Shown here in pieces: positions 26,877 to 34,526 of a stretch of 64,000 nucleotides of DNA. A program made the translations under genes and the position numbers. Positions within the stretch are counted from its first letter, which is position 1. Each line of letters begins with the position of its first letter. Origin of the DNA: Prochlorococcus sp. AG-347-J14 (GTDB lineage Bacteria > Cyanobacteriota > Cyanobacteriia > PCC-6307 > Cyanobiaceae); the NCBI GenBank assembly GCA_003281505.1, contig QCBU01000001.1:62001-126000 (forward strand), written 5' to 3'. The notes under the pieces are model-generated. The model saw nothing but the letters and a program-made list of their open reading frames with translations, ran no database searches and was not told where the DNA came from.

Positions 26877-26895
26877 AATGATAATCATTTTCATT
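26877..26895 (+). promoter_or_regulatory. Candidate Zur box between znuA and znuC
   Basis: 9-1-9 inverted repeat AATGATAAT-C-ATTTTCATT; 8 of 9 pairs. It is 23 bases from the znuA start and about 97 bases before znuC, so it could control both. TGATAAT resembles known cyanobacterial Fur/Zur half-sites. Confidence 0.65.
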
Positions 26896-26991
26896 ACACC
26901 TGACAAGAAAAAGTATCAAATGTTATGAAAATAATACGCAGCTTGTATTATTGGTAAGCTTGTAAAGTGACTTTTTCATGAAGATTAATTA

Positions 26992-27762
26992 ATGGCTACT
27001 TTAGTCGCTGAAAATTTAACATTTGCATACACAGAAAAAAGTAAGCCAGCTTTAAATAAGGTATCGGTTGAGATTAAACCTGGAACTCTAACAGCGCTAG
27101 TAGGTCCAAATGGTGCCGGTAAATCCACTCTTTTGAGGATATTGCAAGGACAAAATACTCCAGATAAAGGCGAAATAAAAATTGACGGTGAAAATTTATA
27201 TAGATCTAGAGCTCTAGTGGCACTTATGCCTCAAAGAAGTTCTATGAATTGGAAGTTTCCCATTACAGTTGAAAAATTGGTATCTCTTGGTCAAATAAAG
27301 TATTCAAAATCAAGAAGTAATAACCCCTTTCAAATCAAGGCTCTTCTAGAATATCCTAATTCTTGGATTAATAAATGTTGTGAATTAGAAGCGACAATGC
27401 AAAGAGTAGGAATTGCTAATTTGGCTAATAGAAGACTCGATTCTCTTTCAGGAGGACAGCAACAAAGAGCTCTATTAGCAAAAACTCTTATGTCCCCTGC
27501 AAAAATATTTCTTTTGGATGAACCTTGTGCGGCATTGGATCCCCCCGCAAAAGAGGACTTCCTGAAAATTGTTCGCCAACTCGCAGATGCGGGACTTTCT
27601 TTGCTAGTAAGTAGCCATGATTGGGGCGAGTCTCTAAATAACTACGATCAAGTAATCGTTCTTGATAAAAGTGTTTTAGCAGTTGGTAGTCCTGATCAAA
27701 TAAAAGATAAATTAGATGCGATTAACATAAGCTCTATAAAAGAAAGTAATTTCTGTGATTAG
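26992..27762 (+). CDS. znuC: Zinc ABC transporter ATPase
   Basis: 256-residue ABC ATPase. Seen: Walker A GPNGAGKST, Q-loop MPQRSSMNWKFP, signature LSGGQQQRALLAKTL, Walker B FLLDEPCAALD and the H-switch SSHDW. The segment SMNWKFPITVEKLVSLGQ is typical of manganese/zinc-type importers. Together with znuA and znuB it forms the zinc uptake system; its 3' end faces zur 13 bases away, and znuB follows beyond zur. Confidence 0.93.
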   Translation: MATLVAENLTFAYTEKSKPALNKVSVEIKPGTLTALVGPNGAGKSTLLRILQGQNTPDKGEIKIDGENLYRSRALVALMPQRSSMNWKFPITVEKLVSLGQIKYSKSRSNNPFQIKALLEYPNSWINKCCELEATMQRVGIANLANRRLDSLSGGQQQRALLAKTLMSPAKIFLLDEPCAALDPPAKEDFLKIVRQLADAGLSLLVSSHDWGESLNNYDQVIVLDKSVLAVGSPDQIKDKLDAINISSIKESNFCD

Positions 27763-27775
27763 AAAATGTTCCTTC

Positions 27776-28210
27776 TTAATTTTGAGCTTGATAACAGTTT
27801 TGGCAAAGGCCGAAATATTCGAGTGTATGAAACAAAAGTTGAAACTTTCTTGGATTTTTTTTAGGGGCATGAATATTTTTAACAGGACAGCCTTCCATTT
27901 TCGACGTCTCTCCGCATTGAACGCAGGTCAAATGATGAATATCTCTTTCTACGGGAGTGTAAAGAACCTCTCCTGTTGGGAGATGTCTGGAACGAATTAA
28001 TCCATGCTTTATCAAGATTTGCAGATTTCTATAAACAGTGGTCAACCCCATAGATTTGCCTTTTGTGATCAACTGCCTATGCAATTCTTGACCGCTCAAT
28101 TCATCCTCGCATTTATTAAGTTCTTCAAGAAGTTGTTCTTGTCTTTTGGTAATGTCAGACTTAGTTACCATTGTTTCCAAAATCTTTTTTTGTCTCGTAT
28201 TTTTGATCAT
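27776..28210 (-). CDS. zur: Fur-family zinc regulator, probable Zur
   Basis: 144 residues (or 131 if starting at the internal Met14). Seen: a winged-helix DNA-binding domain (TKRQEQLLEEL, SGQELHRQLITKGKSMGLTTVYRNLQIL) and a dimerisation domain with the metal ligands DIHHLTCVQCGET and the C-terminal pair GLCQNC (structural zinc). It is a Fur paralogue; its position inside the znu cluster makes Zur the best call. It is transcribed against znuC and znuB. Confidence 0.88.
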   Translation of the reverse strand: MIKNTRQKKILETMVTKSDITKRQEQLLEELNKCEDELSGQELHRQLITKGKSMGLTTVYRNLQILIKHGLIRSRHLPTGEVLYTPVERDIHHLTCVQCGETSKMEGCPVKNIHAPKKNPRKFQLLFHTLEYFGLCQNCYQAQN

Positions 28211-28227
28211 ACCGAATCTTTCGAATA

Positions 28228-29013
28228 ATGTCTTTTATTAATAACAACTGGTGGTTGGTTCCATTAATAATAACTATATTTTCCGGGATCTTATGCCCAG
28301 CTATGGGAACTGTATTAATCACCCATAAGAGATTATTACAAGTTAATTTAATCTCTCATTGTGTTTTGCCTGGACTTGCTCTCGCATTAGCGCTTGGAAT
28401 TCACCCCTCAATTGGTGGTGTTATAAGTGGTCTTCTGGGCTCAGTAATTGCTGAAAGTTTAACTAATAGAAAAAGTGAAAATTATGAAGCAGTTATGAAT
28501 ACTATTCTCGCTGGAATGCTTGGGTTTGGGGTCCTTATAATCCCTTTACTCGGAATAAGGATTGATTTGGAGGCAGTATTATTTGGCGATTTATTGACAG
28601 CAAATTTTGGAGATTTACTTAGAACAATAATTGCTTTTTTAGTATTTATATTTTTAATGACTTTTGGATATGAAAAGGTAGTTTATGTTGGATTAGATCC
28701 AGAAGGTGCATCCGCAAGTGGTATAAACGTTTCATTATTAAATCTTGCTTTGAGTTTTACAACGGCATTAGTAATTGTTAGTTCAATGTCAGCAGTGGGA
28801 GTAATTCTTGTAATTGCTCTTCTTTCTACGCCAACTTTGTTAGGGCTAAATAAGGCTCATAGTTTAAGAATTGCAATGATGAGGTCTTCATTTTTTGGAT
28901 TATGTATCTCACTTCTTGGATTTATTCTCTCTATAGTCTTTAATCTTTCGCCTGGACCTGCAATTAGCGTTATTTGTGTTGCGTCTCTTTTAATTCCTAA
29001 GCTTCGCAAATAA
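28228..29013 (+). CDS. znuB: Zinc ABC transporter permease
   Basis: 261-residue inner-membrane permease (ABC-3 family) with about eight hydrophobic segments. Seen: LITHKRLLQVNLISHCVLPGLALALALG, FGYEKVVYVGLDPEGASASGI and the C-terminal ALLSTPTLLG. The start lies 17 bases from the zur start on the other strand, so zur and znuB probably share a compact control region. Confidence 0.92.
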   Translation: MSFINNNWWLVPLIITIFSGILCPAMGTVLITHKRLLQVNLISHCVLPGLALALALGIHPSIGGVISGLLGSVIAESLTNRKSENYEAVMNTILAGMLGFGVLIIPLLGIRIDLEAVLFGDLLTANFGDLLRTIIAFLVFIFLMTFGYEKVVYVGLDPEGASASGINVSLLNLALSFTTALVIVSSMSAVGVILVIALLSTPTLLGLNKAHSLRIAMMRSSFFGLCISLLGFILSIVFNLSPGPAISVICVASLLIPKLRK

Positions 29014-29160
29014 TTAAATCTTAAATGTCCAATCGGAATTTAATGCTTGAGCTTCTGGATTGTTTTTTAAAGCTACTTCCATAGCTTCTTTTTTATTATT
29101 AGCTATAACAACTTCATCAAATTCCTTTCCATTTTTTTTGAGACTTACTTTGAAACGCAT
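29014..29160 (-). CDS. 48-residue protein, unknown
   Basis: ATG 29160 to TAA 29014. MRFKVSLKKNGKEFDEVVIA then ANNKKEAMEVALKNNPEAQ: a strand-strand-helix pattern typical of a small folded alpha/beta protein rather than a chance frame. No known family recognised. Abuts the znuB stop. Confidence 0.6.
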   Translation of the reverse strand: MRFKVSLKKNGKEFDEVVIANNKKEAMEVALKNNPEAQALNSDWTFKI

Positions 29161-29243
29161 AAAAATTATTTAATTAATCAAAAGTTAACCACTAAGCAAC
29201 TAGATTTAAATACTTTTAAAAGTTAATTGATGAAATAGAAACT

Positions 29244-29492
29244 TTAGTTATTCTGAAGTTTTTCAACTACAGATTCTTTCTCAATCTTAGCTACATCCTG
29301 TAATCCATTAGCATCAAACCAAGGAGCGTTTTCCCAATTAAATCCTTCCCCAAAAGTATTATCGGGAGCAGCTACGTACCAGTGACATGACGAATCGGGA
29401 ACATCTACAGCACATTTTGACCAGTCAGCTTCCCATTGTGGAACTTGTACCCACATTACAGATGCTAATAAAAAAGAAAAAATAAAATTCAT
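29244..29492 (-). CDS. Small exported protein, unknown
   Basis: 82 residues: a short signal peptide (about 1-15), then WVQVPQWEADWSKCAVDVPDS with two Cys (C27 and C36) and many Trp. Conserved-looking but not recognised. Confidence 0.6.
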   Translation of the reverse strand: MNFIFSFLLASVMWVQVPQWEADWSKCAVDVPDSSCHWYVAAPDNTFGEGFNWENAPWFDANGLQDVAKIEKESVVEKLQNN

Positions 29493-29501
29493 AATTATCG
29501 T

Positions 29502-29645
29502 TTAGCAAAATTTTGAAAGATTTTTTTCACATTCTTTATTTCTTATCTTCCAATAATTTTCAAGTATTTGATATTTATGCTTATTTTTAAATTGACTTAA
29601 ATGAATATTATTCTGATTAAGAACTGAAGTGTTTTTGATTTTCAT
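29502..29645 (-). CDS. 47-residue basic protein, unknown
   Basis: ATG 29645 to TAA 29502. Lys/Asn-rich with ILENYWKIRNKECEKNLS; one potential helix. Nine bases from the neighbouring minus-strand gene, so possibly in the same operon. Function unknown. Confidence 0.45.
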   Translation of the reverse strand: MKIKNTSVLNQNNIHLSQFKNKHKYQILENYWKIRNKECEKNLSKFC

Positions 29646-29722
29646 GACTCAGGCTGTCAATATAGATCATATTTAAGACACTTTATAGATTTTTTGAAGT
29701 GAATTTATACTTAATTTTTGTC

Positions 29723-29857
29723 CTACTTTTGTGTAGGTAAGTATTTTTCGGGATTATTTTCAATATAAGTAAGCGAATATTTGACAACACCCACTATTAC
29801 TGAAAAAAGAGCAATTGCCGAAATAATAAAAATGATTTTTTTGTAAATGATTTTCAT
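29723..29857 (-). CDS. 44-residue single-span membrane protein, unknown
   Basis: ATG 29857 to TAG 29723. MKIIYKKIIFIISAIALFSV then a short outer tail (ENNPEKYLPTQK). One membrane helix. Function unknown. Confidence 0.5.
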   Translation of the reverse strand: MKIIYKKIIFIISAIALFSVIVGVVKYSLTYIENNPEKYLPTQK

Positions 29858-29941
29858 GAATTTTTTATGTTTTTGATCTTTTTTTCATCAACGTCCAATT
29901 TCTCTGAAAGATTTAAATAATTAGTAATTTATACTGTAGCC

Positions 29942-30051
29942 TTTTAAATTACCTACGGAGTAGATTAAATACATCAGAAACTCCTCACACACTTTTTTCT
30001 GATAACTTTAAAAGTACTCGGCCGCAAAGTTTGAGTACTTTCTGTATTTTT
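29942..30051 (+). ncRNA. yfr2: Yfr2-family small RNA
   Basis: About 100-nt RNA. Seen: -10-like TATACT (29930-29935); a hairpin ATCAGAAA/TTTCTGAT whose loop contains ACTCCTCACACAC; then a second hairpin AAAGTACTC/GAGTACTTT. Known: Yfr2-5 RNAs of Prochlorococcus have a 5' stem-loop displaying a CCUCACAC-type loop, followed by a second stem-loop. Which member this is cannot be told. Ends are estimated. Confidence 0.7.
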
Positions 30052-30076
30052 TGAGATGTGACAGTTAAAATAGAGG

Positions 30077-30222
30077 TCTATTAAGCATTACATATTTTGA
30101 ATTTAAGTGTGATATTAAGTTTGTGTGTAGGAGGAATTGATTTATTTCAGTGGAAACAAGGAAACACTTGATATAAATTAATTTTAAAAGATCTCTCTTT
30201 GAGGGGTCTTTTTTTTTTTTTG
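30077..30222 (+). ncRNA. Candidate second RNA downstream of Yfr2
   Basis: No long gene. Seen: TAAAAT (30066-30071) as a possible -10, the segment GTGTGTAGGAGG (30123-30134), an inverted GGAAAC/GAAACACTT-like region and a strong terminator. GTGTGTAGGAGG can pair with CTCCTCACACAC of Yfr1/Yfr2 over 11 bp with one bulge, covering the AGGAGG. No convincing reading frame follows. The start is a guess. Confidence 0.4.
30190..30221 (+). terminator. Rho-independent terminator
   Basis: GATCTCTC/GAGGGGTC stem (30190-30197 and 30201-30208, two G-U pairs), loop TTT, followed by 13 T. It ends the RNA candidate starting near 30077, or read-through from Yfr2. Confidence 0.85.
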
Positions 30223-30349
30223 CATTATTAGAAATAAATATTAAATTTTGAATATAAAAACATATATGCTTTCTTCCAAAATAATTAGTTCCTCATTACA
30301 AATTAGTAATTTAATTCGTTAGATTATGAGTCGTTAAATTCTTCTGTTA

Positions 30350-30733
30350 ATGCGAATACTTTTTTTAACAATTTTAATTTGTTCAACATTTCTTTTTCCT
30401 TCTTCATCCTTTGCCTCACATATAGAACTAAAACCTTGTGTAGAGATTGCTCATTGTGTACGAGAAGAATGGGAGGTAAACAATATTGAGAAACCTTTTG
30501 AAGAGATTAAAACATTTATCGAAAACACTCCAAGAACTGAGATTGTAGAAATTGATGGCGATTATCTTCATGCTGAGGCAACCAGTAAATGGATGAAGTA
30601 TGTAGACGACTTAGAAGTATCCTTTCTACCTGAATCAAAAATCTTATTAATAAGATCAGAATCAAGAGTTGGAGAAAGTGATTTGGGAGTGAATCAAAAA
30701 AGAGTTGATTTACTAAAATCTAAAATGTTTTAA
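30350..30733 (+). CDS. DUF1499-like exported protein
   Basis: 127 residues: signal peptide (about 1-22), then ELKPCVEIAHCVREEWEV, FIENTPRTEIVEIDGDYLHAEATSKWMKYVDDLEVSFLPES, and a C-terminal LLIRSESRVGESDLGVNQKRVDLL. This last region, with RSxSRxGxxDxGxNxxR, is the hallmark of DUF1499. Function of the family unknown; periplasmic or lumenal location inferred. ATG at 30350. Confidence 0.82.
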   Translation: MRILFLTILICSTFLFPSSSFASHIELKPCVEIAHCVREEWEVNNIEKPFEEIKTFIENTPRTEIVEIDGDYLHAEATSKWMKYVDDLEVSFLPESKILLIRSESRVGESDLGVNQKRVDLLKSKMF

Positions 30734-30871
30734 GATAAAAAGAAAAAAAAATAATTTATTTTTATTGTTTTTTGTATAACTTTTCCATTTTTAAAAAAAA
30801 TTAGCAGATAAAAAAGTGATAATTGTCATCATGCCTGATAATGGCAAATTTATTAGATTTTCTATGAAAAG

Positions 30872-31156
30872 ATGATCATAAATTTTATATATTTATTGTT
30901 ATCTAGTTTTGTTTTTTTCTGGTTTTATATAAATATTAAAAAAAGTGGAGTTAAATGGATAATCAAAGGTCTTTTGCAAATTGGAATATTGGTATTATTT
31001 ATTGGAGGGTTTTTCAAAATATTTTTCACCTTACCCCCTAATTTATTTATAAAAATATTTTTTCTTTTTATTTATACATGGTGCACTGTTGGAATAAATG
31101 TAAATTTCATGATCCCTTTGATTACTTTGATTGACCAAAAAATAGTAAAAAAATAA
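30872..31156 (+). CDS. Small membrane protein with three helices, unknown
   Basis: 94 residues, hydrophobic segments about 2-20, 33-50 and 58-80. No recognised family. ATG start with AT-rich upstream. Confidence 0.55.
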   Translation: MIINFIYLLLSSFVFFWFYINIKKSGVKWIIKGLLQIGILVLFIGGFFKIFFTLPPNLFIKIFFLFIYTWCTVGINVNFMIPLITLIDQKIVKK

Positions 31157-31231
31157 AACTAAAATATGCCTTAATTCTCAGTACAAAAATAAATCTATTT
31201 CCTTTATCTGCAATATTAAAATTTATAGGAT

Positions 31232-31342
31232 TTATTTTTTTCTTTTTGAAAGTCTTTTCCTTGTATACCTAGTCTTTAATGCCAAATCTGTCGTTATACA
31301 TATTCCAAATAAAAGAATGATTATTCCAATAAAGTATTTCAA
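31232..31342 (-). CDS. Candidate 36-residue membrane peptide
   Basis: TTG 31342 to TAA 31232. KYFIGIIILLFGICITT is one membrane helix, followed by a strongly basic tail (RYTRKRLSKRKK). The positive-inside pattern is sensible for a real tail-anchored peptide, but the non-ATG start makes it tentative. Confidence 0.35.
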   Translation of the reverse strand: MKYFIGIIILLFGICITTDLALKTRYTRKRLSKRKK

Positions 31343-31372
31343 TATTTTTTATGTAATTACTATGTTTGAGAT

Positions 31373-31780
31373 TTATTCATGAAGCCAACTAATTTTAATA
31401 TCTATTTCTTGAGATAAATTTCTTGTAACTGGACATTCTTTGGAAGCTTTTTTCAAAAAATCAATAGTTTCATTAGAAGTGCTTTCTGGTATAAAAATAT
31501 CTATTATTAGTTCTTTTATCTTCCTCTCGCTATTTTGTGTCATTACTTTTTCAATATTTAAATATATACCTTTCAAATCAAATCCTTTCGATTTGGCTTT
31601 GATTGCCATGATGGTTAGCAGGCAAGTTCCTAGAGATGTTGCTAATAAATCAGTTGGGGAAAAACTTTCACCTTTACCGCAGTGATCTAAAGGCGCATCA
31701 GTTCTAATAAGACTTCCAGATTGTAGATGAATAGCCTCACAGTTTAAATTTCCTAAATAAGAACATTTAACTTTAGTCAT
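31373..31780 (-). CDS. OsmC/Ohr-family protein
   Basis: 135-residue peroxide-reducing family protein. Seen: SPTDLLATSLGTCLLTIMAI with Cys53 and KECPVTRNLS with Cys116, the two redox cysteines. Ohr/OsmC proteins reduce organic hydroperoxides via these thiols and lipoyl partners. The subgroup is closer to YhfA/OsmC than Ohr, by eye. Confidence 0.88.
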   Translation of the reverse strand: MTKVKCSYLGNLNCEAIHLQSGSLIRTDAPLDHCGKGESFSPTDLLATSLGTCLLTIMAIKAKSKGFDLKGIYLNIEKVMTQNSERKIKELIIDIFIPESTSNETIDFLKKASKECPVTRNLSQEIDIKISWLHE

Positions 31781-31907
31781 TTTAAAAAAATTAAATTAGG
31801 AAAATATTATTAATAAAAAATTATGGAACATCACAAGATTATTGATGAGAAATTTTTATTTGCATATTAGTGGAGTATTAAGCAAATTCATCATTCAAGT
31901 TTTGAAA

Positions 31908-32150
31908 TCAGTTTTTATATCCATATTCCTCTAAGCAATACTCAATTAATTCAATTGATTTATTAAGAGTTCTTTTATTTTTATTTTCTAGATCGAAACA
32001 TTCATTTAAAACACGTATAGATTCATTTAAGAATGATTCTTCTTTATTTTTTATATCTTTAACTTGATTTATATAAATTAATTTTTTAATCCCAATTAGG
32101 GAAAATATGATTATTGATATTGTAAAAATTGCTATTTTGAATTTATTCAT
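31908..32150 (-). CDS. Small membrane-anchored protein, unknown
   Basis: 80 residues: one N-terminal helix (about 6-21) and a charged, helical soluble part with Cys52 and Cys72 (NECFDLENKN, IEYCLEEYG). Not recognised. Confidence 0.55.
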   Translation of the reverse strand: MNKFKIAIFTISIIIFSLIGIKKLIYINQVKDIKNKEESFLNESIRVLNECFDLENKNKRTLNKSIELIEYCLEEYGYKN

Positions 32151-32214
32151 ACAATTAGTTAATACAAATATTTTAATTTACTTAATATCTGAAAACTTTA
32201 CATAGCTTATAGAA

Positions 32215-32316
32215 CTAAGTAATTACATATGTAGCTGCTGTTATTGCTATGGCAGTAATTGAAATGAAGATGTATGGAACAACCTTTAAAGGTATATATA
32301 GATTATTTTTAGACAT
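32215..32316 (-). CDS. 33-residue single-span membrane peptide
   Basis: ATG 32316 to TAG 32215. MSKNNLYIPLKVVPYIFISITA, ending AATYVIT: one membrane helix with a short cytoplasmic start. Its size resembles small photosynthetic-complex subunits, but it matches none I can name. Confidence 0.45.
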   Translation of the reverse strand: MSKNNLYIPLKVVPYIFISITAIAITAATYVIT

Positions 32317-32431
32317 AACTAGAACCTTTATACAAATAATTACACTCCCTTTAAATTTTATAAGTCTTCAAATATACAAATTAATTTTCTTTGTATAAAT
32401 TCAATCCTTTTAAAGATGAACAAATTTATAT

Positions 32432-32638
32432 TCATTGGATTTTCATTAAATAAAGTATCTCTAAATCTTGTCTTGAGTCCGATATTTTTCTTTTTAAAAA
32501 GATTAATTCTTCTTGGCTCATTTTTGATTCTTTTATAATCAATTCTGCTTGCTCAATAGCATGTTCTATATTTTTAATTTTAATTTCTCTTATTGAGGGA
32601 TCATCTTTACATGCTTTTTTAGTATTTGCATCTAACAT
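32432..32638 (-). CDS. Small coiled-coil protein, unknown
   Basis: 68 residues, charged and helical (KNIEHAIEQAELIIKESKMS, KRKISDSRQDLEIL), likely two antiparallel helices; one Cys near the N-terminus. Not recognised. Confidence 0.55.
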   Translation of the reverse strand: MLDANTKKACKDDPSIREIKIKNIEHAIEQAELIIKESKMSQEELIFLKRKISDSRQDLEILYLMKIQ

Positions 32639-32696
32639 ATGTAGGAAAAAATCACCTTGAATATAATCTAATTTAAAACTTCATTATGCTACAACC

Positions 32697-32782
32697 GCAA
32701 ATTTAATTAAAATAAATTATTATCAAGTCAGGAACTTTAACCTTAGCTAACCCTCTCTTCAATTGATCGAGTGGGTTTTTTT
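32697..32782 (+). ncRNA. Candidate small RNA ending in a terminator
   Basis: Between a minus-strand gene (start 32638) and the plus gene at 32817. Seen: TATGCT (32686-32691) as a possible extended -10, then about 50 unstructured bases, then a hairpin AACCC-t-CTC / GAG-t-GGGTT (32749-32757 with 32769-32777; one T-T mismatch) followed by TTTTT. No plus-strand gene lies upstream to be terminated, so an independent short RNA of about 86 nt is likely. Confidence 0.5.
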
Positions 32783-32816
32783 ATGGTGTAATATACTCCT
32801 AGCATTTACTATTAAT

Positions 32817-33191
32817 TTGGAAGATTCAAAACTTAATCCTGAGGAAAATAATTCAATCGAATCTTCCCCCAATTTGAATGAAGACAATAAAGATCTTAAT
32901 GAGGGGAATAAAAAAGAAAAAAATGTTAAGGCATTTACAGAATTTCTAGAGAAAGCAAGTAATCAAGATTCTTCAGAAGAAAAAGTAAAACTTGATTCTG
33001 GGCAACAAAAACTAAAAATTGACAAATCACTTTTTAAAAGATTTCTTAATAATGGATTTGATGGCATTTCAACTAATCCAAACTATAAAATGTTGGCATT
33101 ATTAATAGTCCTTTTAATTAATCTGTCTCTATTTTTTGTAATTGGCAATATTGGTAAAGCGTTTTTAAGAAATGCAGGAATTATGGGTTAA
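32817..33191 (+). CDS. Acidic protein with C-terminal membrane helix, unknown
   Basis: About 124 residues from TTG 32817; the frame is open from TTG 32763, but that earlier start lies inside the terminator hairpin. TATACT just before 32800 supports the later start. Seen: Glu/Asn/Lys-rich N-terminal half, then KAFTEFLEKAS and a C-terminal helix (LALLIVLLINLSLFFVI). Not recognised; resembles the 53-residue protein that follows. Confidence 0.5.
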   Translation: MEDSKLNPEENNSIESSPNLNEDNKDLNEGNKKEKNVKAFTEFLEKASNQDSSEEKVKLDSGQQKLKIDKSLFKRFLNNGFDGISTNPNYKMLALLIVLLINLSLFFVIGNIGKAFLRNAGIMG

Positions 33192-33287
33192 AAATTATTT
33201 ATTTCTTTTTGGATATTCATCTTTACAATTTTGATTCTTCAAATGAAACTGTGATATTTTCTTGTCAAATTAATATTTAAATAAAAT

Positions 33288-33449
33288 TTGGATAATAAAG
33301 AGCCAGAAAATCCAGTAGTTTATCTTTCTAATTTAGTCAAGAAATTAGATGTAAAAAACAGAAATGGTTTAGTAGCCTTAGCAATAGTAAACCTTTTAGT
33401 GATTCTTTTATTTAAATTTTATTTGAAAGGATCTGGATTATTATCTTGA
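33288..33449 (+). CDS. 53-residue membrane protein, unknown
   Basis: TTG 33288 to TGA 33447-33449: MDNKEPENPVVYLSNLVKKLD, then KNRNGLVALAIVNLLVIL and a short tail. One membrane helix. Like its upstream neighbour it has a charged N-terminus and a helix starting N/G-L-V-A-L. Confidence 0.5.
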   Translation: MDNKEPENPVVYLSNLVKKLDVKNRNGLVALAIVNLLVILLFKFYLKGSGLLS

Positions 33450-33483
33450 ATTTAACTGCTGGTATTATTATTCAGTGTTTTAA

Positions 33484-34254
33484 TTAATCATTAGAGATTG
33501 AATTTGAATTCAACAAGGAAATTGAAGGCCTAATATAAATAAAAATAGACCCATACATATCCTGCATAATTCTCATTTCATCGTCTAAGTATATAATTGA
33601 AACCTGGCAATTTGGCGATTCTTTATTCCATGGTAACTTATTCCATACCTCTTTAACTGGATACCATCTATCCATAAGTAATTCACTAAAAAATGGAATC
33701 TTATTAAGTCCATCAACTTTGGAAACTTTTGTCTTTTGTAAGTTCATATCAAGTAAATTATTTCTTAAAACTAAATCACTTGCTAGGGTTATTACTCTTC
33801 CACCAAAAGTAGGCAATAGTTTGAACCAACCTAAGATAGGAATTGTTGTGAGCCCAAATATTGTAGTGTCAAAAGTAGATATAAATTCTTTTTTGTCAAA
33901 ATCAATCTTTTGAGCAATTCTCCCAATAGTTGATATGCCAAAGGATCCTACTTGCAATTGATGTAATTTAAAAAAAAGATTACTTCTAAATTCATCATTT
34001 AATGCCTTTTCAATAGCAAGGAAGAAAGGAGAACTTCGAAATAATTCAACATTAGAAAAAATTAATTCCCACTCTCCAGACAATAATTTTTCTGATATTT
34101 CAAAACTAAAGTCTTTAAGAGCATCAATTAATTCATCCATTTCATTAGCTTTTTCTTCATACATAGGAGAAATTAATTTATTTAATCTTTGCCCTCTATC
34201 TGTAACGGCAGCTATTTTGTATATATTTGACTTTATCTCTCCAATTTCTTTCAT
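33484..34254 (-). CDS. PAP/fibrillin-family protein
   Basis: 256 residues. Seen: the lipocalin-like plastid-lipid-associated fold with LLSGEWELIFSNVELFRSSPFF, a central beta region (LQVGSFGISTIGRIAQKIDF) and the C-terminal DDEMRIMQDMYGSIFIYIR. In plants and cyanobacteria these proteins bind thylakoid or carotenoid-rich lipids; the specific ligand here is unknown. Minus strand, well isolated. Confidence 0.82.
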   Translation of the reverse strand: MKEIGEIKSNIYKIAAVTDRGQRLNKLISPMYEEKANEMDELIDALKDFSFEISEKLLSGEWELIFSNVELFRSSPFFLAIEKALNDEFRSNLFFKLHQLQVGSFGISTIGRIAQKIDFDKKEFISTFDTTIFGLTTIPILGWFKLLPTFGGRVITLASDLVLRNNLLDMNLQKTKVSKVDGLNKIPFFSELLMDRWYPVKEVWNKLPWNKESPNCQVSIIYLDDEMRIMQDMYGSIFIYIRPSISLLNSNSISND

Positions 34255-34339
34255 AACTCTAATACTAGAAATTCTAATTCATCTTAGGAATTTAATTTGA
34301 TGTTGATGGTAATTTTAATAATGCTGGTAATAAAATCAA

Positions 34340-34522
34340 TTAATATTCTCCCCACCTTTTACCAATATCAAAACCCCATTCAGTGGTTAATTTAATTACT
34401 TCATCATGATTCTTGCATTTTAAAAGAGATAACTTTTTACTAGGATTATTTTTTATTAGCTCAGCAATTTGATTAAGTTGCTCAATTTTTTTTAGAAAAT
34501 TACTTAGATCTTTATCTGACAT
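34340..34522 (-). CDS. Nif11-like domain protein
   Basis: 60 residues from ATG 34522. MSDKDLSNFLKKIEQLNQIAE, then NNPSKKLSLLKCKNHDEVIKLTTEWGFDIGKRW. The L..FL.K......L......A...(D)...L....G(F/Y)... spacing is typical of Nif11 domains, which in cyanobacteria form leaders of RiPP precursors or free small proteins. There is no core peptide after the domain, so a free Nif11 protein is the better reading. The frame extends upstream to 34600, but a small ORF ends five bases before 34522. Confidence 0.65.
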   Translation of the reverse strand: MSDKDLSNFLKKIEQLNQIAELIKNNPSKKLSLLKCKNHDEVIKLTTEWGFDIGKRWGEY

Positions 34523-34526
34523 TGAT

